Source of the DNA: Candidatus Endobugula sertula
GTDB taxonomy: Bacteria > Pseudomonadota > Gammaproteobacteria > Pseudomonadales > Cellvibrionaceae
Assembly: GCA_001723645.1 (NCBI GenBank)
Contig: MDLC01000032.1
Location: 1-37,738 of the forward strand
Direction of reading: 5' to 3'
Length of the DNA stretch: 37,738 nucleotides
Part shown: positions 10,115-18,699 of the stretch, piece by piece
Numbering within the stretch: the stretch's first letter is position 1
How the letters are laid out: each line of letters starts with the position of its first letter
Made by a program: the position numbers and the translations under genes
The notes under the pieces: model-generated
What the model saw: the letters and a program-made list of their open reading frames with translations, nothing else
What the model was told of the DNA's origin: nothing
Databases searched by the model: none

Positions 10115-11287
10115 ATGCAACAGAAGTTCATACCACTGCCCCAAGGATTTGAAGGTATTTGCTGCAATGTGGGTTTAAAATCCGATAGTGATGATTGCTT
10201 GATGGTGAAATCCAACACACCATCAATCTCTATGGCAATGTATACACAGTCCTTATTTGCAGGGCCTAGTGTGAATATCAGTAAAGCAGAAAATCAAAGT
10301 GAGTTTCAAGCCATTGTTGTGTTATCTAAAAATGCGAACGTAGCAACAGGAGAGGCAGGTACTCAACACGCGTTACATGTTCGGCGCCTAGCGGCCAATA
10401 TTATGAAGGTTCCGGAGAATAAAGTTTTGATTGCATCTACCGGCATTATTGGTCAGCAATACCCTATGGCGGCAATAAAAGAAAACTTAGCATCTCTTCC
10501 TGATCAACCTTTGCAACATCTCAATGCCTATGATGCTGCATCTGCCATTATGACAACTGATACACAACCTAAATACTATAAGACAAACTGTGGCTCCGCA
10601 CGTATTGTTGGCATTGCCAAAGGCGTTGGCATGATAGAGCCTAACATGGCAACAATGTTGTCTTTTTTCTTTACCGATGCAAACTTAGACAAAGCAACAT
10701 TAGAAAAAACCTTTAAGAATGTTGTCGCTAAAACGTTCGACGCAACTAGCATTGATACTGATACATCAACCAGTGATACTGCAGCCATTATATCAAATGG
10801 TCTTGCCGGATCGGTGTCTCTTTCTGATTTCGAAGAGGCTTTATATACATGTTCTCTTGAACTCACAAAAATGATAACACTAGATGGGGAAGGTGCAACA
10901 AAATCAATTATTGTGAATGTCTCTGGGGCTAGAGATGATAAACAAGCTAAAAGAGTTGCTAAATCCGTCGTTAATTCTCCTTTAGTCAAAACTGCCGTTC
11001 ATGGCTCAGATCCAAACTGGGGGCGTATCGTAATGGCGATTGGCAAGTTAGAGCAAGAAATAGATATATTGCCCGATAAGGTTACAATCAATTTTGGTGA
11101 GCTATCAGTGTACCCACCTTCAGTAGAAAATTCTCATCAAGATATGCGAAAGCAGTTAACAAGATATCTGCAACAAGATGAAGTGACTATCAATATTGAC
11201 CTTTCAATAGCAGCGGGCCAATTTACTGCGTTTGGTTGTGATCTATCAGAGGGCTATATCAGAATTAACGCAGACTATACAACATAG
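10115..11287 (+). CDS. ArgJ-family (ornithine) acetyltransferase-like protein, 390 aa
   Basis: A member of the ArgJ / DmpA-like N-terminal-nucleophile family, whose members transfer acetyl between N-acetylornithine and glutamate and self-cleave before a catalytic Thr. The self-cleavage motif is present as EPNMATML, giving Thr180 as the nucleophile, and the oxyanion-hole region reads ASTGIIGQ (residues 107-114). HGSDPNWGRI and TAFGCDLSEGYIRINADY near the C-terminus are also family features. The N-terminal region (GICCNVGLKSDSDDCLMV) is divergent from housekeeping ArgJ and recalls the OAT paralogues of antimetabolite clusters, such as the clavulanate-type enzyme. No other arg gene is nearby and a decayed adenylate-forming enzyme lies just upstream, so a specialised biosynthetic origin is possible. 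A housekeeping ArgJ role cannot be excluded. Confidence 0.85.
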   Translation: MQQKFIPLPQGFEGICCNVGLKSDSDDCLMVKSNTPSISMAMYTQSLFAGPSVNISKAENQSEFQAIVVLSKNANVATGEAGTQHALHVRRLAANIMKVPENKVLIASTGIIGQQYPMAAIKENLASLPDQPLQHLNAYDAASAIMTTDTQPKYYKTNCGSARIVGIAKGVGMIEPNMATMLSFFFTDANLDKATLEKTFKNVVAKTFDATSIDTDTSTSDTAAIISNGLAGSVSLSDFEEALYTCSLELTKMITLDGEGATKSIIVNVSGARDDKQAKRVAKSVVNSPLVKTAVHGSDPNWGRIVMAIGKLEQEIDILPDKVTINFGELSVYPPSVENSHQDMRKQLTRYLQQDEVTINIDLSIAAGQFTAFGCDLSEGYIRINADYTT

Positions 11288-11452
11288 ACGTAGCTCTGAA
11301 CGGTAATATCTGAATGCCCAGCAAACTTCCCATTAAAAAATAGTATTTTTAAAACGTAATGGTCATGATTTGTTGATAGTACCGATCACTTGAGATTAAA
11401 GAAACTGCACCCGCGCCGCGCCCCACCACCCATTGCTTTTTTAACATTAAAA

Positions 11453-11501
11453 AACCATCGAACACCTTAAATGATAAGGATAAATCAGGTGTTCGATGGT
11501 T
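11453..11501. repeat. Perfect 15-bp inverted repeat (hairpin)
   Basis: AACCATCGAACACCT (11453-11467) is repeated in inverse at 11487-11501 with a 19-base spacer. On the minus strand it is followed by TTTTTAATG; on the plus strand no T-run follows. It may be a weak terminator or the relic of a mobile-element end. Confidence 0.6.
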
Positions 11502-11771
11502 CTTCTCCGCTTTCGCGAGGTAAATTACGGATACCCATAGAACATGGATTGCTCACTAAAGCTCACCGAAGAAACACTCAGTGTTCTGTCGATGAGCTGT
11601 TTAGCCATTATGACAATATTTAACTGCCCAGCTATACATAGCGATTGATTTGAGGTTTTCGATGAAAAAGTGACTCTGTATAGTTTGCGAATGAGTTTAT
11701 GATAAGATTCTAAGGTGAGAGAAAAATCAACACAAGATTCTGTAACACATCGGGAAAGCTGTCATATTTCA

Positions 11772-11780
11772 TGCTATAGT
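11772..11780 (+). promoter_or_regulatory. Extended -10 promoter of the LysR gene
   Basis: TGCTATAGT is an extended -10 element (TGn plus TATAGT). Transcription would start near 11787, only about 12 bases before the AGGAG at 11799-11803. That leaves a very short leader and supports a translation start at 11810. Confidence 0.4.
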
Positions 11781-11809
11781 TGAAATAAATTCACCTACAG
11801 GAGAAGACT

Positions 11810-12715
11810 ATCAATCGTCTCCCCCCATTAAATTCTCTAAAAAGTTTTGAGGCCGCTGCCCGTCAGGGAAGCTTCTTGGCCGCCGCTGAAGAACTATTTG
11901 TTACCCCTTCAGCCATTAGCCACCAACTGAAGTCATTAGAAGCTTTTTTGGGCCTGGAGCTATTTATACGTCAGACACGACGCATTGTCCTGACTCATGC
12001 TGGAAAGGAGTATTATCAATCTGTTCAGAGAGCCTTGCTTGAGATTGATCGCGCCACCCAAAAGCTGGTATCCAAACACCAATCCGGGGAATTACACTTA
12101 AGCGTAACACCTGCCTTCCTAACACGTTGGTTGTTACCAAGAATGAACAGCTTCCACGAAGCAAATCCCGATATCACACTGGAAATTTCATCCACCACTG
12201 GTCTGATTGACTTTAAAACCGCTAATACGGATATGGCGGTTTACTTTGGTGATGGTAACTGGCCAGGTATTGAAATACATTTTCTTCGCAATTATCGTCA
12301 AGTACCGGTTTGCAGTCCAAATTTATTAAAATCGGGTTCCATTCATCAACCAGAAGACCTATTGAAACACACCTTACTGTATGTCAGTAAGCGTCGGGAT
12401 GAATGGACCAAATGGTTTCAACAGGTGGATACCCCTTTTAAAGAAACCAAACAGGGCGTTTATTTTTCCAGCGGCGCACTCACCACTTCAGCAGCAATTA
12501 GTGGCTTGGGTATTGCCCTAGCAGATATTGGTTTTATCAGTGAGGAAATGATCGCAGGGCAGTTGATCGTTCCGATAGAGATATGTTTAGAAACCAATAA
12601 AGCCTTTTATCTGGTTTATCAAAAAAACCGCGTCATGACCTACGCAATGAAAACGTTTCAGGACTGGTTAATGGAGGCCATGGCAAAAGACATTGGCTCA
12701 TCTGACAATGCCTAG
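11810..12715 (+). CDS. LysR-family regulator, GcvA-like, with an apparent ATC start
   Basis: A DNA-binding transcriptional regulator. The N-terminal helix-turn-helix reads SFLAAAEELFVTPSAISHQLKSLE, and the C-terminal part is a LysR substrate-binding domain. The first ATG-independent family match begins well before the first available conventional start: in frame, from 11810, the codons read (ATC) N R L P P L N S L K S F E A A A R Q G S, the classical GcvA-type N-terminus. The codon at 11810 is ATC, preceded by AGGAG with 6-base spacing. In-frame TAA and TAG codons lie just upstream, so no earlier start is possible. The full length would be 301 aa, normal for the family. A start at GCC-ATG-like internal codons near 11876 would remove the first helix and destroy DNA binding. 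The regulated genes are unknown. Confidence 0.8.
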   Translation: MNRLPPLNSLKSFEAAARQGSFLAAAEELFVTPSAISHQLKSLEAFLGLELFIRQTRRIVLTHAGKEYYQSVQRALLEIDRATQKLVSKHQSGELHLSVTPAFLTRWLLPRMNSFHEANPDITLEISSTTGLIDFKTANTDMAVYFGDGNWPGIEIHFLRNYRQVPVCSPNLLKSGSIHQPEDLLKHTLLYVSKRRDEWTKWFQQVDTPFKETKQGVYFSSGALTTSAAISGLGIALADIGFISEEMIAGQLIVPIEICLETNKAFYLVYQKNRVMTYAMKTFQDWLMEAMAKDIGSSDNA

Positions 12716-12733
12716 TGCCACTCTTTTATTGAC

Positions 12734-12979
12734 CTAGGCAACAAGGTCTCTCTGATCAAAATCGTTATTGATTCTAGAAGTCACTCGCCTAGCACTACTC
12801 ACTACCGTCAAGTGAGAGCTAACGCGCCAGGGATAAGCCGATACCCCTTTTCTAAGTTCCGTACGTGAAATACCGATATCATCTAATTGCCTATCGCTTA
12901 GATGCAACAATTTTTTTGCTACACGTTTTTTTGAGGCACGATTTAATACTGATTTAATGAATGCAATGATAGTTTTCAC
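12734..12979 (-). CDS. DUF1127 small basic protein, 81 aa
   Basis: The C-terminal half carries the DUF1127 signature (KKLLHLSDRQLDDIGISRTELRKGV), found in small Arg/Lys-rich proteins; some alphaproteobacterial members bind RNA or affect phosphate and stress responses. I chose the GTG at 12977-12979 because GAGGAG lies at the right distance upstream; the open frame extends further to 13069, but that extension looks unlike the family. It is convergent with the LysR gene. The exact role is unknown. Confidence 0.75.
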   Translation of the reverse strand: MKTIIAFIKSVLNRASKKRVAKKLLHLSDRQLDDIGISRTELRKGVSAYPWRVSSHLTVVSSARRVTSRINNDFDQRDLVA

Positions 12980-13131
12980 AGTGTGCTCCTCTATATGTTG
13001 CTTGGTATCAAGATTGGGTTTAGCTATTGGTACAGGGGGAAAGATACCGATATTTCTCATTGCCCACAAATGATAAATATTCGTGTGATAAGTGATTAAA
13101 ACTCATCTATAACGACACGTAGAATCACTCT

Positions 13132-13839
13132 TTAACCAAAAATGGATGGCTTAGCTTTTTGTAGCGACTCACTAGGGCTCTGTAAGTGTTGTTGTATCAG
13201 CGTCGTTGCAGTTTGTGGATCACGTTCTAATAATGCCTTGACTAACTGATCATGCTCCTGACTATTAGTATGGTAAATATCAGGGTCAACCATCGTTTGC
13301 TTTAACCATAAATTGCGGTAACGAGAGGCTTTTTCATAAAGAGAGCGACGTACTTGCAATAGCGTTAAAGACTGACAACCACTAGCAACTGCCGTATGAA
13401 AAGCTTGGTGACGAACTTCCCACTTTTGAATACCTGTTTCATCTTTATCTAATAAATCACCCGCTTTTTTCAACTGGTGAGCAGTAGCAACAATACCAGC
13501 TTCCCAATCGTCTCCCCCCTTTTCAATCGCTTGCCTTACCGCCAAAGCCTCAATATGTGCACGAGTTTCATAAATATCCAACATCTCGGAAAGAGAAATA
13601 GGATAAACACAAAAACCACGCTGGTTTTCCACAACGACCAGCTGCTCTGCTAGTAATTGCGATAACGCCTCACGCAACGGGCTAACACCAACTTGATAAC
13701 GTTCCTTTAAACGCGTCATTTTTAACTTCTCACCAGGACTAAAAAATCCCACTAAGATATCCTGCTTCAACTGGGTAAGCACACGAGAAGCAAAATTGGT
13801 AGAGTCGTTTTTTAACGCCGTAGCCTGGTCTGAATTCAT
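13132..13839 (-). CDS. csiR: GntR/FadR-type repressor of the glutarate operon (CsiR/GlaR-like), 235 aa
   Basis: An N-terminal winged helix-turn-helix (QLKQDILVGFFSPGEKLKMTRLKERYQVGVSPLREALSQL, about residues 24-65) and a C-terminal FCD ligand-binding domain with ETRAHIEALAVRQAI. The gene is divergent from csiD across a 177-base gap. In E. coli and Pseudomonas, CsiR/GlaR represses csiD-lhgO and is relieved by glutarate or 2-hydroxyglutarate; I infer the same here from position and family. Residues typical of the FCD metal site (Asp/His) are present in the C-terminal half, but I did not verify each one. Confidence 0.85.
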   Translation of the reverse strand: MNSDQATALKNDSTNFASRVLTQLKQDILVGFFSPGEKLKMTRLKERYQVGVSPLREALSQLLAEQLVVVENQRGFCVYPISLSEMLDIYETRAHIEALAVRQAIEKGGDDWEAGIVATAHQLKKAGDLLDKDETGIQKWEVRHQAFHTAVASGCQSLTLLQVRRSLYEKASRYRNLWLKQTMVDPDIYHTNSQEHDQLVKALLERDPQTATTLIQQHLQSPSESLQKAKPSIFG

Positions 13840-13945
13840 TATTGGTATTTACTGAGTTAGAGGGTCTTCTGACTGTCTATTCTATGTGAAAACCGTAGAA
13901 TATAAAATATAACAACCAAAAAAATAACGCCAATAACAAAAAATA

Positions 13946-13974
13946 TTGACATTTGTTAAAAATGTCGACATTAT
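13946..13974 (+). promoter_or_regulatory. csiD promoter overlapping a palindromic operator
   Basis: A perfect -35 TTGACA (13946-13951) and a -10 CATTAT (13969-13974) are separated by 17 bases. The perfect palindrome AATGTCGACATT (13961-13972) sits in the spacer and over the -10. A repressor bound there would block RNA polymerase. CsiR, encoded divergently, is the obvious candidate. TTGAC and GTTAAAA sequences around it could be extra half-sites. Confidence 0.6.
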
Positions 13975-14016
13975 TGACGTTAAAAGATACCATCCCATGA
14001 TTCAGAGGTGACAACC

Positions 14017-14976
14017 ATGACGCTTTCAACCTTCAAACAAGAGAATGATATAGAACCCATAGGGTTTACCGTAAGCACTTTCCCATCCAACCAACGTTTG
14101 CAAGTTGTCACTTTAAGCAGTGAAACAATGGCCGCTTTTGAGCAAACGAGTATTCATTTCCCGCTTCAGTCAGTGGAATACAAGCCTTTTTTACGCTTTG
14201 CTATTGCCGAAGCACTCGATAAAATTTGTCACTACACATTAGGCAAGGTTTTATCTGCCACTTTAAATAACCGCAATACCAGCGCTTTTTTACTGCAATA
14301 CGAACAAAACAGCTTGGTGAATACCGAAACTGAAGAAGCATTGGGTAACTTACACGTTCTACTCTCTACCGCTATTTCCCATCTTATTGGAATACCCAAC
14401 TTTGATTCCATGTATGGTAAGTATTATGCTCGATTCACGGTACGCAATGTCGATAACAGCGACAGCTACCTACGTCAGGCCCATCGACGTATGGAATTGC
14501 ATAATGATGGAACCTATGTGAATGAACATACCGACTTTGTATTGATGATGAAAATGGCCGAAGAAAATATGGAAGGTGGAGATTCTCTACTACTGCATAT
14601 GGATGACTGGCAAGACCTGGATAAGTTTTATCATCATCCTATGGCCAAACAAAATATTCAGTGGGGAGCTCCGCCTAGCAAGAATATTGATTACAAAATG
14701 CATCACCCAGTATTTTTTGAAGAAGATAGCAATGGCAAACCTCATATGCTTTTCATTGACCAGTTTGCCGAACCGCAAAACCGTGCCGAGGGCCTTTACC
14801 TCTATGCAATGAGTGAATCTCTGGAAAGCGAAAACAACTGCTTTAATGTCAGCCTCCCCGTAGGATCGATGCTTGTAGTTCAGAATCACGTATGGATGCA
14901 CGGACGTGACAAATTTGTTGCTCATGAAGGCTTACGTCGCGAACTGTTACGTCAGCGTGGACATTTTACCAAGTAA
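14017..14976 (+). CDS. csiD: Glutarate 2-hydroxylase CsiD/GlaH, 319 aa
   Basis: An Fe(II)/2-oxoglutarate-dependent oxygenase that hydroxylates glutarate to L-2-hydroxyglutarate in lysine degradation. The metal-binding HxD is seen in MELHNDGTY (H162, D164) and the distal ligand in WMHGRD (H295), followed by the Arg-rich segment RRELLRQRG that binds 2-oxoglutarate. The length matches the E. coli protein (325 aa). The frame also opens with GTG at 14008, but ATG at 14017 has AGAGG at 8 bases and is preferred. It heads the csiD-lhgO pair, with lhgO starting 179 bases downstream. Confidence 0.93.
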   Translation: MTLSTFKQENDIEPIGFTVSTFPSNQRLQVVTLSSETMAAFEQTSIHFPLQSVEYKPFLRFAIAEALDKICHYTLGKVLSATLNNRNTSAFLLQYEQNSLVNTETEEALGNLHVLLSTAISHLIGIPNFDSMYGKYYARFTVRNVDNSDSYLRQAHRRMELHNDGTYVNEHTDFVLMMKMAEENMEGGDSLLLHMDDWQDLDKFYHHPMAKQNIQWGAPPSKNIDYKMHHPVFFEEDSNGKPHMLFIDQFAEPQNRAEGLYLYAMSESLESENNCFNVSLPVGSMLVVQNHVWMHGRDKFVAHEGLRRELLRQRGHFTK

Positions 14977-15155
14977 TTCCTATAAGGGCAGTGGCAACAA
15001 TGAGAGTTTTTGGCGAGAGCAAGGAAGCATCGCACCAACCTTGATACCACTTGGTAATAAAACCGCAGTGTACATGGAGTCTATGCCCCCTTTTACTGAT
15101 AAATAACTGCCCTACTTTCGAGCCTGGGCATTTTTACGATTCATTGGAGTTTACC

Positions 15156-16379
15156 ATGTACGATTATGTCATTATTGGTGGTGGTATTGTTGGCCTGTCT
15201 ACCGCCTGGCAATTGCAACAACGCTTACCAGAAAAGAAAATTCTGCTCATAGAGAAAGAAAATGAATTTGCCAAACACCAAACAGGGCACAATAGTGGCG
15301 TTATTCACTCTGGTGTATACTATACCCCTGGCAGCCTAAAAGCGCAGTTTTGTAAAGCTGGGGTTGAAGCAACCATCAATTTTTGTAAAGACAATAACAT
15401 TGCCTTCGATCAATGTGGGAAATTACTGGTTGCCACTAATGCACTCGAAGTTGAGCGCATGCACATATTGCACCAACGATGTTTGGACAATGCCGTAGAT
15501 GTTGAGTTGCTCAGTCAGGCTAAGTTAAGTGAGCGTGAACCCAATATTGTTGGTCTCGGCGCTATTTATGTCAAAGACACCGGCATTGTTGACTATCAAC
15601 AAGTCTGTATTGCAATGGCACGTCGTTTCCGCGAAGCAGGAGGGGAAACTCGTCTCAGTACAGAAGCCTATGGCCTAAACGAGACCAGTGACAAGATTAC
15701 CATTCAAGTCAAAACAGCTAATAATACTGACACTATTTGCACTAGGTTTTTAATTACATGTTCAGGCTTAATGGCTGATCGCACAACACGTATGCTAGGG
15801 ATAGAAACTGATTTTCAGATTATTCCCTTTCGTGGCGAATACTTTCAATTACCACAAAAGCACAATCATATTGTTAATCATTTAATTTATCCCATTCCTG
15901 ATCCAGAACTGCCATTTTTAGGGGTACATCTGACCAGGATGATTGATGGTTCAGTCACTGTCGGGCCGAATGCCGTACAAGGTTGGAAACGTGAAGGTTA
16001 CGGTAAAATTAATATCAGCATAAAAGACATTTGGCAAATGATCACTTTTGCCGGATTTTGGAAAGTGCTAAGCACCCATTTCAAAACAGGATTAATAGAA
16101 ACGAAAAACTCTTGGTGGAAACCCGGTTATTTAAAGCTGGTTAAAAAATACTGCCCTCAACTGACATTGCAAGACTTGCAACCTTATCCTGCAGGTATTC
16201 GTGCTCAAGCGGTATTAAAAGATGGCACACTCGCGCACGATTTCCTGTTTGCGGAAAGCCAACGTAGCCTCCATGTCTGCAATGCGCCTTCTCCAGCAGC
16301 AACCTCCGCTATTCCTATTGGGAACTATATCTGCGATAAAATCACCAAACAGAATGACTCATCAGTAGATTGTGACTGA
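15156..16379 (+). CDS. lhgO: L-2-hydroxyglutarate oxidase/dehydrogenase LhgO, 407 aa
   Basis: A membrane-associated flavoprotein that oxidises L-2-hydroxyglutarate, the product of CsiD, to 2-oxoglutarate and passes electrons to the quinone pool. The N-terminal FAD-binding motif is clear (YVIIGGGIVGLSTAWQL), followed by the GHNSGVIHSGVYYTPGSLKA segment typical of the family. The ATG at 15156 is chosen because GGAG lies 6 bases upstream and the N-terminus aligns with the FAD fold; the frame is open further upstream to 15051 but that part looks non-coding. E. coli LhgO is 422 aa. Confidence 0.93.
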   Translation: MYDYVIIGGGIVGLSTAWQLQQRLPEKKILLIEKENEFAKHQTGHNSGVIHSGVYYTPGSLKAQFCKAGVEATINFCKDNNIAFDQCGKLLVATNALEVERMHILHQRCLDNAVDVELLSQAKLSEREPNIVGLGAIYVKDTGIVDYQQVCIAMARRFREAGGETRLSTEAYGLNETSDKITIQVKTANNTDTICTRFLITCSGLMADRTTRMLGIETDFQIIPFRGEYFQLPQKHNHIVNHLIYPIPDPELPFLGVHLTRMIDGSVTVGPNAVQGWKREGYGKINISIKDIWQMITFAGFWKVLSTHFKTGLIETKNSWWKPGYLKLVKKYCPQLTLQDLQPYPAGIRAQAVLKDGTLAHDFLFAESQRSLHVCNAPSPAATSAIPIGNYICDKITKQNDSSVDCD

Positions 16380-16398
16380 TTGTCTGATATTGATAGCG

Positions 16399-16436
16399 AC
16401 ACCTTTTAGTAACAGACTCTTGTCAATAAAAGGTGT
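16399..16436. terminator. Inverted repeat between convergent lhgO and gabD
   Basis: ACACCTTTT (16399-16407) and its inverse AAAAGGTGT (16428-16436) flank a 20-base loop in the gap between the two converging genes. It may serve as a weak bidirectional terminator. There is no long T-run. Confidence 0.4.
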
Positions 16437-16469
16437 ACTAGTCATTTACCGGTGGTTAATCAATCCGTG

Positions 16470-17933
16470 TTATTTATCCAATCCGCCTATACACAGGTAT
16501 TTGATTTCCAAATAATCCTCTAAACCATACTTGGAACCTTCGCGGCCACTACCTGACTCCTTAACACCACCAAAGGGAGCTGCTTCATTAGAAATAATAC
16601 CTTCGTTAATACCCACAATGCCATACTCCAAACCCTCAGAGACTCGCCAAACACGACCAATATCACGGGTATAAAAATAACACGCCAGACCAAATTCCGT
16701 ATCATTAGCCATGGCAATCGCTTCTTCTTCCGTAGAAAAACGAAAGATAGGCGCAACAGGGCCAAATATTTCCTCGTTAAAGACGCGCATATCCTTTGAA
16801 ACATTCGTTAAGATAGTAGGTTCATAAAAAGCATCGCCCAATTCAGAAACCTTACCACCTGTCACTGCATTTGCGCCTTTATCTACCGCATCCTGTACTA
16901 AGTTTTGCACGTTATTAACAGCACCTTCGTTAATTAAAGGCCCCATATTCACACCCTCTTGTGTTCCATCACCAACAGAAAACGTAGACACCGCTTCCGT
17001 TAATGCATCAACGAATTGCTGATAAACCGTGTCTTGTACCAAAATACGATTAGAACAAACACAGGTTTGACCCGCATTACGATATTTGGAAATCAGAGCA
17101 CCCTGTACTGCCGCGTCTATATCCGCATCGTCAAACACAATAAAAGGCGCATTACCACCCAGCTCCATAGAGGTTTTCTTTACGGTACTGGCACATTCTC
17201 TTATTAATGTTTTGCCTACTTCCGTAGAACCAGTAAACGTCAGTTTACGAACAATAGGACTATGGGTGAGCTCATGACCAATTTCTTTAGTACTACCACA
17301 AACAATATTAATCACACCATTAGGAATACCCGCACGATGAGCGAGTTCACCTAAAGCCAATGCCGATAACGGTGTTGCGTTAGCTGGCTTACACACGACG
17401 GTACAACCAGCAGCCAGGGCCGGAGCAATTTTACGCGTCAACATCGCACTAGGGAAATTCCAGGGTGTCACACAAGCGACAACGCCAACAGGCCCTTTAA
17501 TACAAACGATGCGCCTATCACTACTGGGAGCTGGGATGGTATCACCATAAACACGCTTCGCTTCCTCGGCGAACCACTCAATATAATTGGCGCCATAAGC
17601 AATTTCAACACGAGCTTCCGCTAAAGGCTTTCCCTGCTCTGCGGTTAAAATCTGTGCCAAATCTTCCTGATGTGCCATAATTAAGTTGAACCACTCACGC
17701 AATATGATTGAGCGTTCTTTAGCGGGTTTGGCAGACCAGGTTACCATGGCTTTCTCGGCACTCTCAATGGCTTTAATGGTCTCGGTACGTCCTCCTTTTG
17801 CCACTTTAGCCACCAACTCACCAGTCGCCGGGTTAGTCACATCCAATGTTTCGTTACCTTTTGCATTGACCCATTGACCGTTAATATAAATCTGTTTTTT
17901 TAATAATGCTGATTCTTGAAGTTGTAAAGGCAT
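16470..17933 (-). CDS. gabD: NAD(P)-dependent succinate-semialdehyde dehydrogenase GabD, 487 aa
   Basis: Oxidises succinate semialdehyde to succinate, the last step of GABA degradation, and may also act on glutarate semialdehyde in lysine degradation. Aldehyde dehydrogenase hallmarks are complete: PWNFPSAMLTRKIAPALAAG, the catalytic Glu in MELGGNAPF, and the catalytic Cys in GQTCVCSNR (Cys291). The GabD-like N-terminus is LKKQIYINGQWVNAKG. ATG at 17931-17933 is chosen, with a GAGG-type site upstream; the frame extends to 17975 without family resemblance. In E. coli gabD follows csiD-lhgO in one operon; here it is on the opposite strand, convergent with lhgO, and no gabT is in the window. Confidence 0.93.
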   Translation of the reverse strand: MPLQLQESALLKKQIYINGQWVNAKGNETLDVTNPATGELVAKVAKGGRTETIKAIESAEKAMVTWSAKPAKERSIILREWFNLIMAHQEDLAQILTAEQGKPLAEARVEIAYGANYIEWFAEEAKRVYGDTIPAPSSDRRIVCIKGPVGVVACVTPWNFPSAMLTRKIAPALAAGCTVVCKPANATPLSALALGELAHRAGIPNGVINIVCGSTKEIGHELTHSPIVRKLTFTGSTEVGKTLIRECASTVKKTSMELGGNAPFIVFDDADIDAAVQGALISKYRNAGQTCVCSNRILVQDTVYQQFVDALTEAVSTFSVGDGTQEGVNMGPLINEGAVNNVQNLVQDAVDKGANAVTGGKVSELGDAFYEPTILTNVSKDMRVFNEEIFGPVAPIFRFSTEEEAIAMANDTEFGLACYFYTRDIGRVWRVSEGLEYGIVGINEGIISNEAAPFGGVKESGSGREGSKYGLEDYLEIKYLCIGGLDK

Positions 17934-18200
17934 CGATTTTCCTCGCTTTTCGACCTTAGTAGATAATAAATACATTACCCCAGCTCTGCTGACTCATTAG
18001 CAAATATGGTAAGTTTTTTTTAATAAAGTGACTCCGTTCTTACTAGTTAATACCAAGTCAAGTAGAAAAGCAATAACCTTTACTCTAGGTAAGTGACAAA
18101 CAAATACCTACCCAATCGTATTGATTCTTCACTTGATCCTGCTACAAGCCAGTTCCATAATTAAGGCTGGAGAACACTGATCATGTGGCTATCTTATGTT

Positions 18201-18697
18201 TTAGTGTTTACTCGCAATACTCTCGATTGATTTTTGTTTATCTTTGCTACCCTGGCTTGATCCAAAATAAAACGCAGCAACCTGAGTTGAAATGGTCGTC
18301 AATGATCCCAAAATATAGATGACAATATCTTTCACTCCGTTTTCAGCAATTTTCTTCATATCGCCGTTAAGAATCCAAAAATACATAATAAAGGTAAGAC
18401 TTATAATCCCCATAGCCAAAAGGAGTGAACATTCTTCGACAACCAACTCGCATATTCGCTTTCCTGTACGCGACTTTGGTGTTCGCGAGCACTATCTGAA
18501 TCAGCAAAATAGGCTTTGCTCTCCTCTAACCCCAAAGTAGCCATCTCCACTTCATACTGCATCGAGGCTTTAGCGACCTCGGCTTCAAGCTCCTTACGCT
18601 CTTCATCACTAGTGAAGTTTTTATCAATCGCATTACCCACTGCTTCAACCAAACTACTGGCACCAGCACTAAACAAGTTCGCTAAGAAATTGGCCAT
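18201..18697 (-). pseudogene. Holin-like protein, frameshifted at a T-run
   Basis: Two overlapping frames together give one plausible holin-type protein of about 165 aa. The first (18401-18697) begins MANFLANLFSAGASSLVEAV, contains a charged helix (DEERKELEAEVAKAS) and ends just after ASWLSKNVHSF. The second continues as LLAMGIISLTFIMYFWI and YILGSLTTISTQVAAFYFGSSQGS, two membrane helices and a Lys-rich tail. One extra T in the TCCTTTTGG run near 18420 would join them exactly. This could be true decay, a homopolymer sequencing error, or -1 slippage. It sits directly after the endolysin gene (2-base gap), as in phage lysis cassettes. Confidence 0.65.
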
Positions 18698-18699
18698 AA

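Larger units (their letters stand above)
11288..11809. other. Gene-free stretch between argJ-like gene and lysR
   Basis: About 520 bases without a convincing coding frame. It holds a perfect 15-bp inverted repeat (11453-11501) and, at its right end, the probable lysR promoter and Shine-Dalgarno site. The rest shows nothing I can name. Confidence 0.5.
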
